From: Sinomicrobium weinanense
GTDB taxonomy: Bacteria; Bacteroidota; Bacteroidia; Flavobacteriales; Flavobacteriaceae
Direction: 5' to 3'
Assembly: GCF_018863395.1 (NCBI RefSeq)
Contig: NZ_JAHKRR010000003.1
Location: forward strand, 248,001-312,000
DNA length: 64,000 nucleotides
Every line of letters starts with the position of its first letter. Position 1 is the stretch's first letter. Under the pieces are notes generated by a model. The model was given only the letters and a program-made list of their open reading frames with translations. It did not search any database and was not told the origin of the DNA. Position numbers and translations under genes: made by a program. Of this stretch, positions 26,305-35,169 are shown piece by piece.

Positions 26305-28110
26305 TCAGTGTACGGCCACTTTGATCTCTTCTTCTTCAGTAATTACATTAGAAAGGTTTATGGCCGTCTCTATCAGCGCCAGGTGTGAGTAGGCCTGCGG
26401 GAAGTTCCCCAGCAACCGCTTGGTCTTAAAGTCGATATCTTCGCTGAACAGCCCCAGGTGATTGCTGTACGACAGCAGCTTTTTGAACATTTTAATGGCT
26501 TTTTTGTGTTCTCCTATCTTATACAGGCTGTTGATAAACCAGAAGGTACAAATGGTAAAGGAAGAGGAGGGCAACCCGAAATCGTCCTTGTTTTTATAAC
26601 GATACAGCAAACCTTCATGGCAAAGCTCTTTTTCAATGGCCTTGACGGTCCTTACATACCTGGGGTCGCCGGCTTCGATAAAACCGTAGGGTTCCATCAA
26701 CAGTACGGAGGCATCGAGGTCGTCGCTGCCATAGGCCTGGGTAAAGGCCTGTTCTTTTTCGCTCCATGCCTTTTTCAGGATGTCCTCCCTGATCTCGCGC
26801 TCCAGGTCCATCCACTTGGTCACGTGATTGGCTTTACCGAGAATATGGGCCACTTTAATGGCCCGGTCTATGGCTACCCAGCAAAGCACTTTGGAAAAGG
26901 TAAAATGCCGTTGTTCGGTACGGAATTCCCAGATGCCCTTATCGGGTTCCTCCCAGTGCTCGCGTACCACCCACACGATGCCCTTGGTAATGGTCCACAG
27001 CTCTTCACAGTTGTCCAGCGAGGTCTCGAACTTTACGATCTGTTGGTGGATCACATCCATCAAAATACCGTAAATATCGTTCTGCCGCTGCTCGTAAGCG
27101 GCATTTCCTATACGCACCGGCCTGGAACCTGCATAGCCTTTAAGGTGGTCCAGGGTTTCTTCCTTCAGCGTCTTTTCCTTATTGATCCCGTACATGATCT
27201 GGAGCTTCTCGTCCTTGTCCGGTATAATGTCAATAATAAATTGCAGGTATTTTTTAGCCACATCAACATGTCCCAGGGCCGACACCACTTTGATCACCAT
27301 AGAAGCATCGCGTATCCAGCAAAAGCGGTAGTCCCAGTTGCGCACCTCCCCGATGGTCTCGGGCAGGGAGGTTGTAGCGGCCGCCAGTACGGCCCCCGTA
27401 CGGTTATGGCTGAGCATCTTCAGGGTCAGCGCACTTCTGATGATCTCCTTGTTGTATTTTTTATAGGAAGGCGTCCGTTCCGACCAGTTCAGCCAGTAGA
27501 CCTTGGTCCGCTCCAGGTCGAGATAGGCCTGCTGCGTGGTTTGGCGGAATATTTTTTCGTTGTAACTGAGCAGAAAGAACTCATTCCGTTCCAGCTGTAT
27601 CTCCTCTCCGCCGAGGACTTTCTTCTTGTCCAGGCTACTGTACAGGTAGAGGGAATCGTATTTCCCTTCCTGGGTAACGCTCACAATATATTCCGGTTTG
27701 ATCTTGGTGGAGGTATCGGCAATGGCATATTCGAGCCTGGGATCGTACTTCACCCGGAATACCGGCTGCCCGGACACGTGTTCCATATACCTTATAATAT
27801 CGGGCGGGGCATAATGCCTGTTACCTTCGTTGAGCTTGTACCTGGGCATAAAATCATAGACCTCGAAGATGTTACTCCCTTCCGCAAACCGGGTCACCAG
27901 AATATTGGTATTGGGAATGTAACGCTGGCTTATCGTATAACTGTCCGACACCAGAAAACCGAAGCTCCCGCCGATCTCATCATCCAGCAGTCGGGCAAAG
28001 ACCGAAGAGGAGTCGAATTCGGGCAGGCAACACCAGTCCAGAGATCCTGTTTTGGAGATCAATGCCGCACTCTTGCAATTTCCTATGATTCCGTAGTCGA
28101 GATTGTCCAT
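26305..28110 (-). CDS. Glycoside hydrolase family 15 protein (glucoamylase/trehalase-like)
   Basis: 601 residues from the ATG at 28110 (a TTG precedes it by one codon). The N-terminal beta domain starts MDNLDYGIIGNCKSAALI, and the (alpha/alpha)6 barrel contains ETIGEVRNWDYRFCWIRD and, near the end, LPSSSFTICTFWFI. It has no signal peptide, so it acts in the cytoplasm. GH15 enzymes of this cytoplasmic type cleave alpha-glucosides, and several actinobacterial members are trehalases. It is divergent from the trehalose synthesis fusion gene, which makes trehalose a likely substrate here; glucoamylase or dextranase activity is not excluded. Confidence 0.9.
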   Translation of the reverse strand: MDNLDYGIIGNCKSAALISKTGSLDWCCLPEFDSSSVFARLLDDEIGGSFGFLVSDSYTISQRYIPNTNILVTRFAEGSNIFEVYDFMPRYKLNEGNRHYAPPDIIRYMEHVSGQPVFRVKYDPRLEYAIADTSTKIKPEYIVSVTQEGKYDSLYLYSSLDKKKVLGGEEIQLERNEFFLLSYNEKIFRQTTQQAYLDLERTKVYWLNWSERTPSYKKYNKEIIRSALTLKMLSHNRTGAVLAAATTSLPETIGEVRNWDYRFCWIRDASMVIKVVSALGHVDVAKKYLQFIIDIIPDKDEKLQIMYGINKEKTLKEETLDHLKGYAGSRPVRIGNAAYEQRQNDIYGILMDVIHQQIVKFETSLDNCEELWTITKGIVWVVREHWEEPDKGIWEFRTEQRHFTFSKVLCWVAIDRAIKVAHILGKANHVTKWMDLEREIREDILKKAWSEKEQAFTQAYGSDDLDASVLLMEPYGFIEAGDPRYVRTVKAIEKELCHEGLLYRYKNKDDFGLPSSSFTICTFWFINSLYKIGEHKKAIKMFKKLLSYSNHLGLFSEDIDFKTKRLLGNFPQAYSHLALIETAINLSNVITEEEEIKVAVH

Positions 28111-28113
28111 CAA

Positions 28114-28440
28114 TTTAAGTATAGTTTAAAAAATTGGTTTTTATGATCCTTGTCAGTTTCGGGTTTCCGGGTTGAGGTGTTTTTTTGGTTTTGCTTTCTG
28201 ATTCGTGATCTCATTGACACAAATTTTACGACTTTTTTCTTTTTGCACACGATGCATTTATCCCTGAATAATGCCTTTTCGAGCATTAAAATTCGAATAA
28301 AATTCTTAAATTAACGAAAAAATCAGCGGTTAATTTAACTTTTACGGAATAAATAAAATAAAGGGGAGGCAACTTATGGAATGAAAAAAAATACGTACGC
28401 AGAATATGAAAAAGAAAACAGTATAAAAACCGACTAACTG
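28114..28440. promoter_or_regulatory. Divergent regulatory gap between GH15 and otsAB
   Basis: The gap must hold both promoters. The only candidate I can point to for otsAB is TAACTTTT at 28336-28343, one mismatch from TAnnTTTG, about 100 nt before the start. No clear operator, repeat or extra gene was seen. Confidence 0.3.
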
Positions 28441-30660
28441 ATGAACAAAACCATTATTGTCTCCAACAGGCTTCCTTTACAAATAACCATTAACGATAAC
28501 AACCTGGCCATTACTCCCAGTGTAGGCGGACTGGCCACAGGGATGAAATCCGTGCACGAAGGCGGGGAAAGTCTCTGGATAGGATGGTCCGGGCTTACAG
28601 AAGAAGATCTGGACAACGATCTCGTGGAAAAAGTGAATAACGCCATCGCCAGAGAGGACTGCGCAGCTGTTTCCCTTACTCAAAAAGACCTCGACAATTT
28701 TTATTACGGTTTCAGCAACAATACCCTATGGCCCATGTTTCACTACTTTATGGAGTATACTGCTTTTGAGGGAGAATATTGGGAGTCGTATAAAGAGGTA
28801 AACCGGAAATTTGCCGATACGGTACTGCAGCACACGGATGATGGCGATACCATATGGGTGCACGACTACCAGTTGCTGCTGTTGCCGGGGCTTATCAAGA
28901 AAGAGCGCCCCAATACTTCCATCGGTTTTTTTCTTCATATTCCCTTTCCCTCCTACGAAGTATTCCGCACGCTCCCCTGGCGGGAAGAATTGCTGAACGG
29001 TATGCTGGGCGCTGATCTTCTCGGTTTTCACACCTATGACTACGAAAGGCATTTTCTGAGTTCAGTACGAAGGATACTGCGGCTGGACACCCACTTCAAC
29101 GAGATCTCTTACCAGGGCAGGACCCTGCGGGTAGATTCCTTCCCCATGGGCATTGACTACGACAAATTTCGCAATGCTGCCATAGCACACAACAAACAGA
29201 CCCCCGAACAAAAATCCGATCTGCAAAAACGGCTCGATGCCCATTTACAATCTGCCCCCGATGCCAAGATGATACTTTCCATAGACCGGCTGGACTACAC
29301 CAAGGGCATCCCCAACCGCCTGAGGGCTTTTGAATATTTTCTGGACAACTACCCGCAGTTCAAGGAAAAAGTGCGATTCATCCTGCTGGCTGTGCCATCC
29401 CGCTCCAATGTGCCGCAATACCAATTATTAAAAAAGGAAACGGACGAACTCGTAGGCCGTATCAACGGGAAATTCGCCACAGTAAACTGGACTCCCATCT
29501 GGTATTTTTACCGTTCCATGCCTTTTGAAAACCTGATCGACCTTTATACTTCCTGCGAAGTAGCACTGATCACCCCCGTAAGGGACGGAATGAACCTCGT
29601 AGCCAAGGAATATATAGCCACAAGAACAGACAAGGACGGCGTGCTGGTCCTCAGTGAAATGGCCGGGGCCGCCAAGGAAATGAACGAGGCCCTGCTTATC
29701 AATCCGAATAATTTTGAGCAGGTCGCAGGCACCCTGAAAAAAGCCCTAGAAATGCCGGAAGAAGAACAGAAGGAAAGAAACATCTTTTTACAGCAACGGC
29801 TGGAACGTTACAGCGTGGAGAAATGGGCCGGGGAATTCATGAAAGCCCTGAAGGCCACCAAAACACTGCACCATGTCATCGTCTCCAAAAAGATCACCCC
29901 CGAGATTGAAAAACAATTGTTCAACTCCTATCAAAAAGCAGGAAAAAGACTGATCTTCCTCGACTACGACGGCACCCTGGTCAATTTTACCAATAAGCCC
30001 AAAGATGCCAAGCCGGACAGTGAACTCTATACACTCCTGGACAACCTTAACAGGCAGGAAAACACAGAACTGGTGATCATAAGCGGCAGGGACAGGGAAA
30101 CTTTTGACGAATGGTTTGGCGACCAGGGCTATACCCTGATCGTGGAACACGGTGTTTGGTTAAAAGTAGGGAACAGGGAATGGCAGGCCCTGGAAAAGCT
30201 GAAAAGGGACTGGATGATAAACCTGAGGCCCATTATCGAGACTTTTGTAGACCGCACGCCCGGAACATTCATAGAGGAAAAGAACTTTTCACTGGCCTGG
30301 CATTTCCGCAAGGCCGACCCCGAGCTGGCCCAGAATCGCGCCACAGAACTGAAAACGGTGCTCACCAGCCTCATATCCAACTACGAACTGAGCGTACTGG
30401 AGGGCAATAAGGTCATCGAGATCAAAAGCAGCAATGTGAACAAAGGCAGGGCAGCATCACGCGTACTCGCAGAAAAAGACTACGACTTTATTTTTGCCAT
30501 TGGCGACGACTGGACCGACGAATACATGTTCAAGGAACTCCCGGAAGAGGCCTTTACCGTAAAAGTGGGGCTGAAAAAGACCAGTGCCAGGTATTATGTG
30601 GAAAACACGGAAAGTGTACGCGAATTACTGAAAGGGTTTCTAAACGGAGTCAGAGAATAA
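28441..30660 (+). CDS. otsAB: Bifunctional trehalose-6-phosphate synthase / phosphatase (OtsA-OtsB fusion)
   Basis: 739 residues. The N-terminal GT20 domain (about 1-470) makes trehalose 6-phosphate from UDP-glucose and glucose 6-phosphate: GGLATGMKSVHEGG, HDYQLLLLPGL, DRLDYTKGI and TPVRDGMNLVAKEY are the donor- and acceptor-binding motifs. The C-terminal HAD domain (about 495-735) dephosphorylates it: Asp508 in LDYDGTLV is the nucleophile and GDDWTDEYMF carries the Mg-binding acids. Both active sites look intact. Trehalose serves as osmolyte and stress protectant. The gene is divergent from a GH15 gene. No terminator is clear downstream. Confidence 0.96.
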   Translation: MNKTIIVSNRLPLQITINDNNLAITPSVGGLATGMKSVHEGGESLWIGWSGLTEEDLDNDLVEKVNNAIAREDCAAVSLTQKDLDNFYYGFSNNTLWPMFHYFMEYTAFEGEYWESYKEVNRKFADTVLQHTDDGDTIWVHDYQLLLLPGLIKKERPNTSIGFFLHIPFPSYEVFRTLPWREELLNGMLGADLLGFHTYDYERHFLSSVRRILRLDTHFNEISYQGRTLRVDSFPMGIDYDKFRNAAIAHNKQTPEQKSDLQKRLDAHLQSAPDAKMILSIDRLDYTKGIPNRLRAFEYFLDNYPQFKEKVRFILLAVPSRSNVPQYQLLKKETDELVGRINGKFATVNWTPIWYFYRSMPFENLIDLYTSCEVALITPVRDGMNLVAKEYIATRTDKDGVLVLSEMAGAAKEMNEALLINPNNFEQVAGTLKKALEMPEEEQKERNIFLQQRLERYSVEKWAGEFMKALKATKTLHHVIVSKKITPEIEKQLFNSYQKAGKRLIFLDYDGTLVNFTNKPKDAKPDSELYTLLDNLNRQENTELVIISGRDRETFDEWFGDQGYTLIVEHGVWLKVGNREWQALEKLKRDWMINLRPIIETFVDRTPGTFIEEKNFSLAWHFRKADPELAQNRATELKTVLTSLISNYELSVLEGNKVIEIKSSNVNKGRAASRVLAEKDYDFIFAIGDDWTDEYMFKELPEEAFTVKVGLKKTSARYYVENTESVRELLKGFLNGVRE

Positions 30661-30717
30661 GTTCTTCACTCATTTGCATTCCTTTTCTGCGCGGAACAAT
30701 TTGTGTTAAATTTTAAT

Positions 30718-30725
30718 TATATTTG
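30718..30725 (+). promoter_or_regulatory. -7 promoter box just before the MntA-like gene
   Basis: TATATTTG matches TAnnTTTG exactly, only 5 bp before the ATG at 30730. If used, the transcript would start at or near the start codon (leaderless). A TTTG at 30700-30703 lies too close (14 bp) for a usual -33. Confidence 0.35.
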
Positions 30726-30729
30726 AAAT

Positions 30730-31020
30730 ATGGTCACAAGGAATGAAATATTAGCCAAACTTACTGAATTAAAACCCCTTCTTCATAAAGACTATGCTGT
30801 AAAAGAGATCGGGTTATTCGGATCTTTCTCCGATAACACACAAACAGAAGACAGCGATATTGACCTCCTTGTAGAGTTGGAAAAACCTATCGGGTGGAAA
30901 TTTTTCACTCTTCAATTATTCCTGGAAAATATCTTTCGCAGAAAGATCGACCTTGTGACTAAAAAAGCGCTTAAAAACCAGATCAAAGAGAATATCCTTA
31001 AACAGGTCTATTATATTTAG
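30730..31020 (+). CDS. mntA: MntA-type minimal nucleotidyltransferase (antitoxin of HEPN/MNT pair)
   Basis: 96 residues, a minimal polymerase-beta-like nucleotidyltransferase. It has the family signature G-S-x10-D-x-D at Gly31-Ser32 ... Asp43-x-Asp45 (LFGSFSDN ... SDIDLLVE) and a third acidic position in the strand RKIDLV. In characterised pairs MntA neutralises HepT by adding AMP groups to the tyrosine of the R-x4-6-H-x-Y motif. It overlaps the following HEPN gene by one base (TAG/GTG), so the two are translationally coupled. The pair lies between otsAB and a LacI regulator. Confidence 0.9.
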   Translation: MVTRNEILAKLTELKPLLHKDYAVKEIGLFGSFSDNTQTEDSDIDLLVELEKPIGWKFFTLQLFLENIFRRKIDLVTKKALKNQIKENILKQVYYI

Positions 31021-31370
31021 TGAAAAGAAAAGATCGTACATACCATATGTATCTCGAGGATATGAACTTGGCCATGGAAAGGATTGCCGAATATACCCGT
31101 AACATGACTTATATGGATTTCGAACAGGATTATAAAACCATAGATGCTGTAATCAGAAATTTCGAAATTATAGGGGAAGCGGCCAAAAACATTCCCGGGG
31201 AGATCAAAGAAAAATATCCGGATATCCCATGGAGTGAAATGTATCTGCTTCGCAACAAAGTCTCTCATGAATATTTCGGAATAGACCCCGAAATTATCTG
31301 GGATGTGTTACATAACTATCTTCCGGAGAACAAGAAACAAATTGAAAAATTATTAAATACCAAACAATAG
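31020..31370 (+). CDS. hepT: HepT-type HEPN protein (DUF86), probable RNase toxin
   Basis: 116 residues from a GTG start overlapping the mntA stop by one base. All-helical HEPN fold with the catalytic motif R-x4-H-x-Y: Arg78, His83 and Tyr85 in LRNKVSHEYFG. In MntA/HepT systems HepT cuts tRNA or mRNA and is silenced by AMPylation of this Tyr. All three key residues are present, so it should be active. The gene order here, antitoxin first, is common. An alternative later start would cut the first helix, so the GTG is preferred. Confidence 0.88.
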   Translation: MKRKDRTYHMYLEDMNLAMERIAEYTRNMTYMDFEQDYKTIDAVIRNFEIIGEAAKNIPGEIKEKYPDIPWSEMYLLRNKVSHEYFGIDPEIIWDVLHNYLPENKKQIEKLLNTKQ

Positions 31371-31575
31371 ATCTCCGGTCCGGTCATTCCCTATATCTAT
31401 CTGACAACGAACTCGCTCAGCACAAAAAATATAACATATTTGGAATAACAGAACACTTATTTTATTGAATATCCATTTTTTATATCTAAAAAAATGTATT
31501 TCTTTTGTATGATGGCTCCTTATGCATGCCGAAGAGTTTTTGTGTAGAAAGCCTCTCTGTACTAAAGAGATACCT

Positions 31576-32595
31576 ATGAGTCAAGTTACCTTAAAAGATA
31601 TTGCTTCCATACTTGGGGTGTCGGTCACCACAGTGTCCAAGGCCCTGAAAGACTACCCGGATATAAGTAGCGAAACCAAGCACGCCGTAAAACTACTGGC
31701 AGAAAAGCTGAATTACAAGCCGAACATACACGCTGTAACGCTTCGCAGCAATCAATCCAAAACCATAGGGGTTATCCTCCCGAAAATAGACCACCAGTTT
31801 TTTGCCGAGACCATTACGGGTATCATATCCGAAGCCAATGTTCACGGTTACCAGGTGATCGTATTGTTTTCTGGTGAGTCTATGGCTACGGAAGAAAAAC
31901 AGGTGGACCTGCTCCTGGAAAAGCGGGTAGACGGTATCCTGATCTCCCTGGCCAACGAGACCAACCGTTACGACCACCTCCACAAAGTGGTAAAAAACCA
32001 TGTGCCCCTGGTGTTGTTTGATAAGATCACCCGGCAGGTCAACTGCTCCAAGGTGATCATAGACGATGAAAAGGCGGCCTATAAGGCAGTGGAGCACCTT
32101 ATCGGATCCGGATGCCGGAAGATCGCGCTGTTCGGTGGCCCGAAGTTTCCCAGCAATTACAATTCCCGCCTGAAAGGGTATCAAAAAGCCCTTAAAGACC
32201 ACGACATTGCCCCGGACGAATCGCTGGTGTATATCTGCGAGGACCTGAGTATTGCCGAAGGTAGGGAAAATGCGGAAAAACTACTAAAGGCCCATCCCGA
32301 TACCGACGGTATTTTTTGTATTACAGACCACATTGCCCTTGGAGCCATTTCGTATCTGAACGATGCCAATATCTCCATACCGGACGAGGTATCCATTATA
32401 GGTTTCAGCAACTGGATTGTCACTCCCTACATAAAACCGCATCTGTCCACGGTAGATCAGCCCAGTATTCAGATCGGCAAGGAATCTGCCGCACTGCTTA
32501 TCGACGAGATCGACCGGAAAAACAAGAAAGAACCGGTGGAATTTTACGAGATCAAGTTGCAGACCCATCTTGTGCTTCGGGAAACTACCAGGTGA
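31576..32595 (+). CDS. LacI-family transcriptional regulator
   Basis: 339 residues from the ATG at 31576, which gives MSQVTLKDIASILGVSVTTVS; the frame extends 18 codons upstream but the HTH starts right here. Order: LacI HTH (about 1-50), hinge SKTIGVILPK and a periplasmic-binding-protein-like effector domain (60-335) with FFAETITGIISEAN and ISIIGFSNW. It should bind an inverted-repeat operator and a sugar or sugar phosphate. The gene lies alone 2 kb from otsAB/GH15, so trehalose metabolism is a possible but unproven target. No palindromic operator was seen next to it. Confidence 0.92.
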   Translation: MSQVTLKDIASILGVSVTTVSKALKDYPDISSETKHAVKLLAEKLNYKPNIHAVTLRSNQSKTIGVILPKIDHQFFAETITGIISEANVHGYQVIVLFSGESMATEEKQVDLLLEKRVDGILISLANETNRYDHLHKVVKNHVPLVLFDKITRQVNCSKVIIDDEKAAYKAVEHLIGSGCRKIALFGGPKFPSNYNSRLKGYQKALKDHDIAPDESLVYICEDLSIAEGRENAEKLLKAHPDTDGIFCITDHIALGAISYLNDANISIPDEVSIIGFSNWIVTPYIKPHLSTVDQPSIQIGKESAALLIDEIDRKNKKEPVEFYEIKLQTHLVLRETTR

Positions 32596-32601
32596 CCGGT
32601 G

Positions 32602-32644
32602 CTTCGACTTTAGTTTATCCTGAGTTTAATCGAAGGGCTCAGCA
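32602..32644. repeat. Intergenic repeat, AGTTTATCCTGA family, copy 1
   Basis: CTTCGA (32602-32607) / TCGAAG (32630-32635) flank AGTTTATCCTGAG (32612-32624). Copies of the same core are at 57232 and 60204, in the same orientation. It sits between the convergent LacI and queG genes. Confidence 0.7.
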
Positions 32645-32740
32645 ACCGGGAGGGATATTTGAATGATCCGTTTACTTATCACGCCTCCCTATATGGATTT
32701 GAAAACGTTTTTTCAGGGACATTACAATTAAGATCACAAA

Positions 32741-33688
32741 CTACGAATTACCTGACTTTTCTTTCAAAAACTCGATGTTTCGTTTTAGGCCCTTGAATTT
32801 GGTTCGTTTTACAGCCGATTTCCTGAAAATTTCCCGGAAAACATCTTCTGTGATCTCTTCCCAGTCCTTTTTGCTCATGTTCAACAGGTCGGGATGCGGA
32901 TCAAAGAGTGGTTCGTTATGCGGTTTGGAAAAGCGGTTCCAGGGGCATACGTCCTGGCATATATCGCAGCCGAACATCCAGTCGTCGAACTTCCCTTCAA
33001 ATTCAGTCGGAATATTGTCTTTCAGCTCTATGGTAAAATAAGAAATACACCTGCTCCCGTCCACGACCATGGGCTCTACGATAGCCTGCGTAGGACAGGT
33101 ATCGATACAGGCGGTACAACTGCCGCAGTGGTTGGTAGTGATGGGATCGTCGTATTCGAGGTCCAGGTCTACAACAAGCTCGGCGATAAAAAAGAACGAG
33201 CCTACTTTTTTGGAAATGAGGTTGCTGTTCTTGCCTATCCACCCCAGCCCGCTACGGGTAGCCCAGGCACGGTCCAGTACAGGGGCGGAATCTACAAAAG
33301 CCCGGCCGCCAACCTCTCCTATTTCTTCATGGATAAAGTGCAGCAGTTGTTTCAGCTTATCTTTAATGACAAAGTGATAATCCCTGCCATAAGCATATTT
33401 GGAAATCTTAGGGCTTCCCGTGTCCTTTTGCTCTTCGGCAGGAAAATAATTCAGCGTGAGGGATATGACACTTTTAGCCCCGTCCACGAGTAACCGGGGA
33501 TCCAAACGTTTGTCGAAATGGTTCTCCATATAGCCCATTTCTCCGTGCATATTCTCCCGGAGCCATCGTTCCAGGCGCGGGGCTTCTTCTTCGAGAAATT
33601 CCGCTCTGGAAACCCCACAGGACATAAACCCGAGGCGTCTGGCCTCGGCCTTGATAAGCTGGGTATATTTTGGTCTCGGGTCCGTCAT
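32741..33688 (-). CDS. queG: Epoxyqueuosine reductase QueG
   Basis: 315 residues. It reduces the epoxide of epoxyqueuosine in tRNA to queuosine, the last step of the pathway, using cobalamin and two 4Fe-4S clusters. Visible are the catalytic region [22 protein letters not shown] and two ferredoxin-like clusters, [13 protein letters not shown] and CDICQDVCP. Length is a little short of the E. coli enzyme, as in many relatives that lack the extra C-terminal repeats. Its ATG overlaps the P450 stop by four bases, so it is co-translated with it. No other queuosine gene lies in the window. Confidence 0.93.
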   Translation of the reverse strand: MTDPRPKYTQLIKAEARRLGFMSCGVSRAEFLEEEAPRLERWLRENMHGEMGYMENHFDKRLDPRLLVDGAKSVISLTLNYFPAEEQKDTGSPKISKYAYGRDYHFVIKDKLKQLLHFIHEEIGEVGGRAFVDSAPVLDRAWATRSGLGWIGKNSNLISKKVGSFFFIAELVVDLDLEYDDPITTNHCGSCTACIDTCPTQAIVEPMVVDGSRCISYFTIELKDNIPTEFEGKFDDWMFGCDICQDVCPWNRFSKPHNEPLFDPHPDLLNMSKKDWEEITEDVFREIFRKSAVKRTKFKGLKRNIEFLKEKSGNS

Positions 33689-35016
33689 ACACGCCTGGTC
33701 AATCTCAATTCTACATCTACGGGCTTCAGGGTGATCAGCGGGTTGATCTCAACCTCGGCCTTATTGGTCTCGATATCAAAGGTATTAATAATAGTATTGA
33801 CCGCCAACATCATTTCATACATGGCAAAGTTATTGCCTATACACAAGCGCGGCCCGGCACCAAAGGGCATGTAAGCCTCATTCCTTTTGTTACCGTTCTC
33901 CGAGAACCGCCCCGGATTGAAAGTTTCGGGATCTTCCCAGTATTCCGGGTTCCGGTGCATTTCGTAAACGGAAATACCGAAGAGCGTTCCCTTTTTTACG
34001 GCATATTTCTCCACGGTATCGTCCTCCAGTGAAATACGGTCCATGACCCAGACCGGTGGGTATAACCGCATGCTCTCTTCGATACAGCACGTTATATGCT
34101 CCATCTTACCAAGTGCCTCCAGGGCTTCTTCACTGTTTTTCAACCGGAGGCTCTCGGCCCGGGCCCTCTCCAGTTCCTCAGGATGATTGGCCAGGAGGAA
34201 CAGGGTGAATGTCAATGCGCTTGCCGTGGTTTCGTGTCCCGCTACAAAAAGGATCAGAATCTCATCGATGAGCTGATCGTTGGTCATTTTCGTACCGTCG
34301 TCATATTCAGAATGGAGAAACATATCCAGCAGGTCTCCGTGTTCTTTCCCGGAAACTTTCCTCGCTTCGATAATGGTATTGATGATCTCCCGGCCTTCCT
34401 CAGCCAGTTTCAGGTGCTCTTTAACTTCTCCCCTGATGTTAAACCAGAGACGTTTTAAGGGCTGTCTCATTTCCTTTACGGTAAATTTCTGAAGGTCCTC
34501 GATGATCACCTGAAGGCGTTTTAATATTTCTGGACTTGCAGCGTAGTTGAACAGGGATTTGGAGACCACTTCAAACGCCAGCCTGTTCATTAAGGGGTAC
34601 AACTCCACAAAAGTTCCTGTCCGAAACGACCGGACCTGTTCGTCAATAGTCCTGTTAATGGTATCTACCAGCTCCCGGATCCTGTCTTTATGGAAACCTG
34701 GCTGTATCAGTCGCCGTTGTCGCAACCAGTAATCCCCGGTTGATGTCAGCAGTCCATGGCCTATATATCTCGAAAGAAACTCGGTCTGGAGTTTTGACTT
34801 CTTGTATGACCTGTGATTTTTCTGAAGGACATGCCGAACAACTGCCGGATCTCTTGTGAGTATGACCGGAGGAGTGTAAAATCTTCTTAAGGATATCGTA
34901 TCGCCGTATTCCCGGAATATCTTCGTATGAAACGGGATCGGGTTCCTGGCAATATCGGATGCGTGAACTAAAAATTTTAAAAAAGGGACCTTATCCGGGT
35001 ATTTGTAGTTTGCCAT
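33685..35016 (-). CDS. Cytochrome P450
   Basis: 443 residues, a soluble bacterial P450. The heme-ligand loop is [12 protein letters not shown] with Cys392, the I-helix oxygen-activation motif is AGHETTA, the K-helix has ESMRLYPP, and the aromatic/meander segment NPGRFSE is also present. It uses external redox partners; none is encoded nearby. The N-terminus ([15 protein letters not shown]) shows no signal or membrane anchor. Similarity of style is to the fatty-acid/xenobiotic-type P450s (CYP102-like heme domains), but the substrate is unknown. It overlaps queG and shares its promoter. The reason for this pairing is unclear. Confidence 0.94.
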   Translation of the reverse strand: MANYKYPDKVPFLKFLVHASDIARNPIPFHTKIFREYGDTISLRRFYTPPVILTRDPAVVRHVLQKNHRSYKKSKLQTEFLSRYIGHGLLTSTGDYWLRQRRLIQPGFHKDRIRELVDTINRTIDEQVRSFRTGTFVELYPLMNRLAFEVVSKSLFNYAASPEILKRLQVIIEDLQKFTVKEMRQPLKRLWFNIRGEVKEHLKLAEEGREIINTIIEARKVSGKEHGDLLDMFLHSEYDDGTKMTNDQLIDEILILFVAGHETTASALTFTLFLLANHPEELERARAESLRLKNSEEALEALGKMEHITCCIEESMRLYPPVWVMDRISLEDDTVEKYAVKKGTLFGISVYEMHRNPEYWEDPETFNPGRFSENGNKRNEAYMPFGAGPRLCIGNNFAMYEMMLAVNTIINTFDIETNKAEVEINPLITLKPVDVELRLTRRV

Positions 35017-35083
35017 TGTTGTTTGTAATAAGGTTTCAAAAATCAGTCCCGCCGCCTACATCGCCGTTCCCACAGAAACGCTA

Positions 35084-35116
35084 CAAAGATACTCACTTCA
35101 CTCCAATTACGAACAA
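35084..35116 (-). promoter_or_regulatory. Candidate promoter of the P450-queG pair
   Basis: Minus-strand TTG (35116-35114), 22-bp spacer, and TATCTTTG (35091-35084), which matches TAnnTTTG exactly. The leader would be about 61 nt. Confidence 0.5.
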
Positions 35117-35169
35117 GGACCCCGAAGGGCCCTGTTAAAATAATTATGTCTGTAAACCGTATACCCGGA

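Noticed and set aside
26458-28146. 562-codon open frame on the plus strand opposite the GH15 gene
   Set aside because: It runs exactly antisense to a gene with clear GH15 motifs, and its translation shows no domain. It is a by-product of codon usage.
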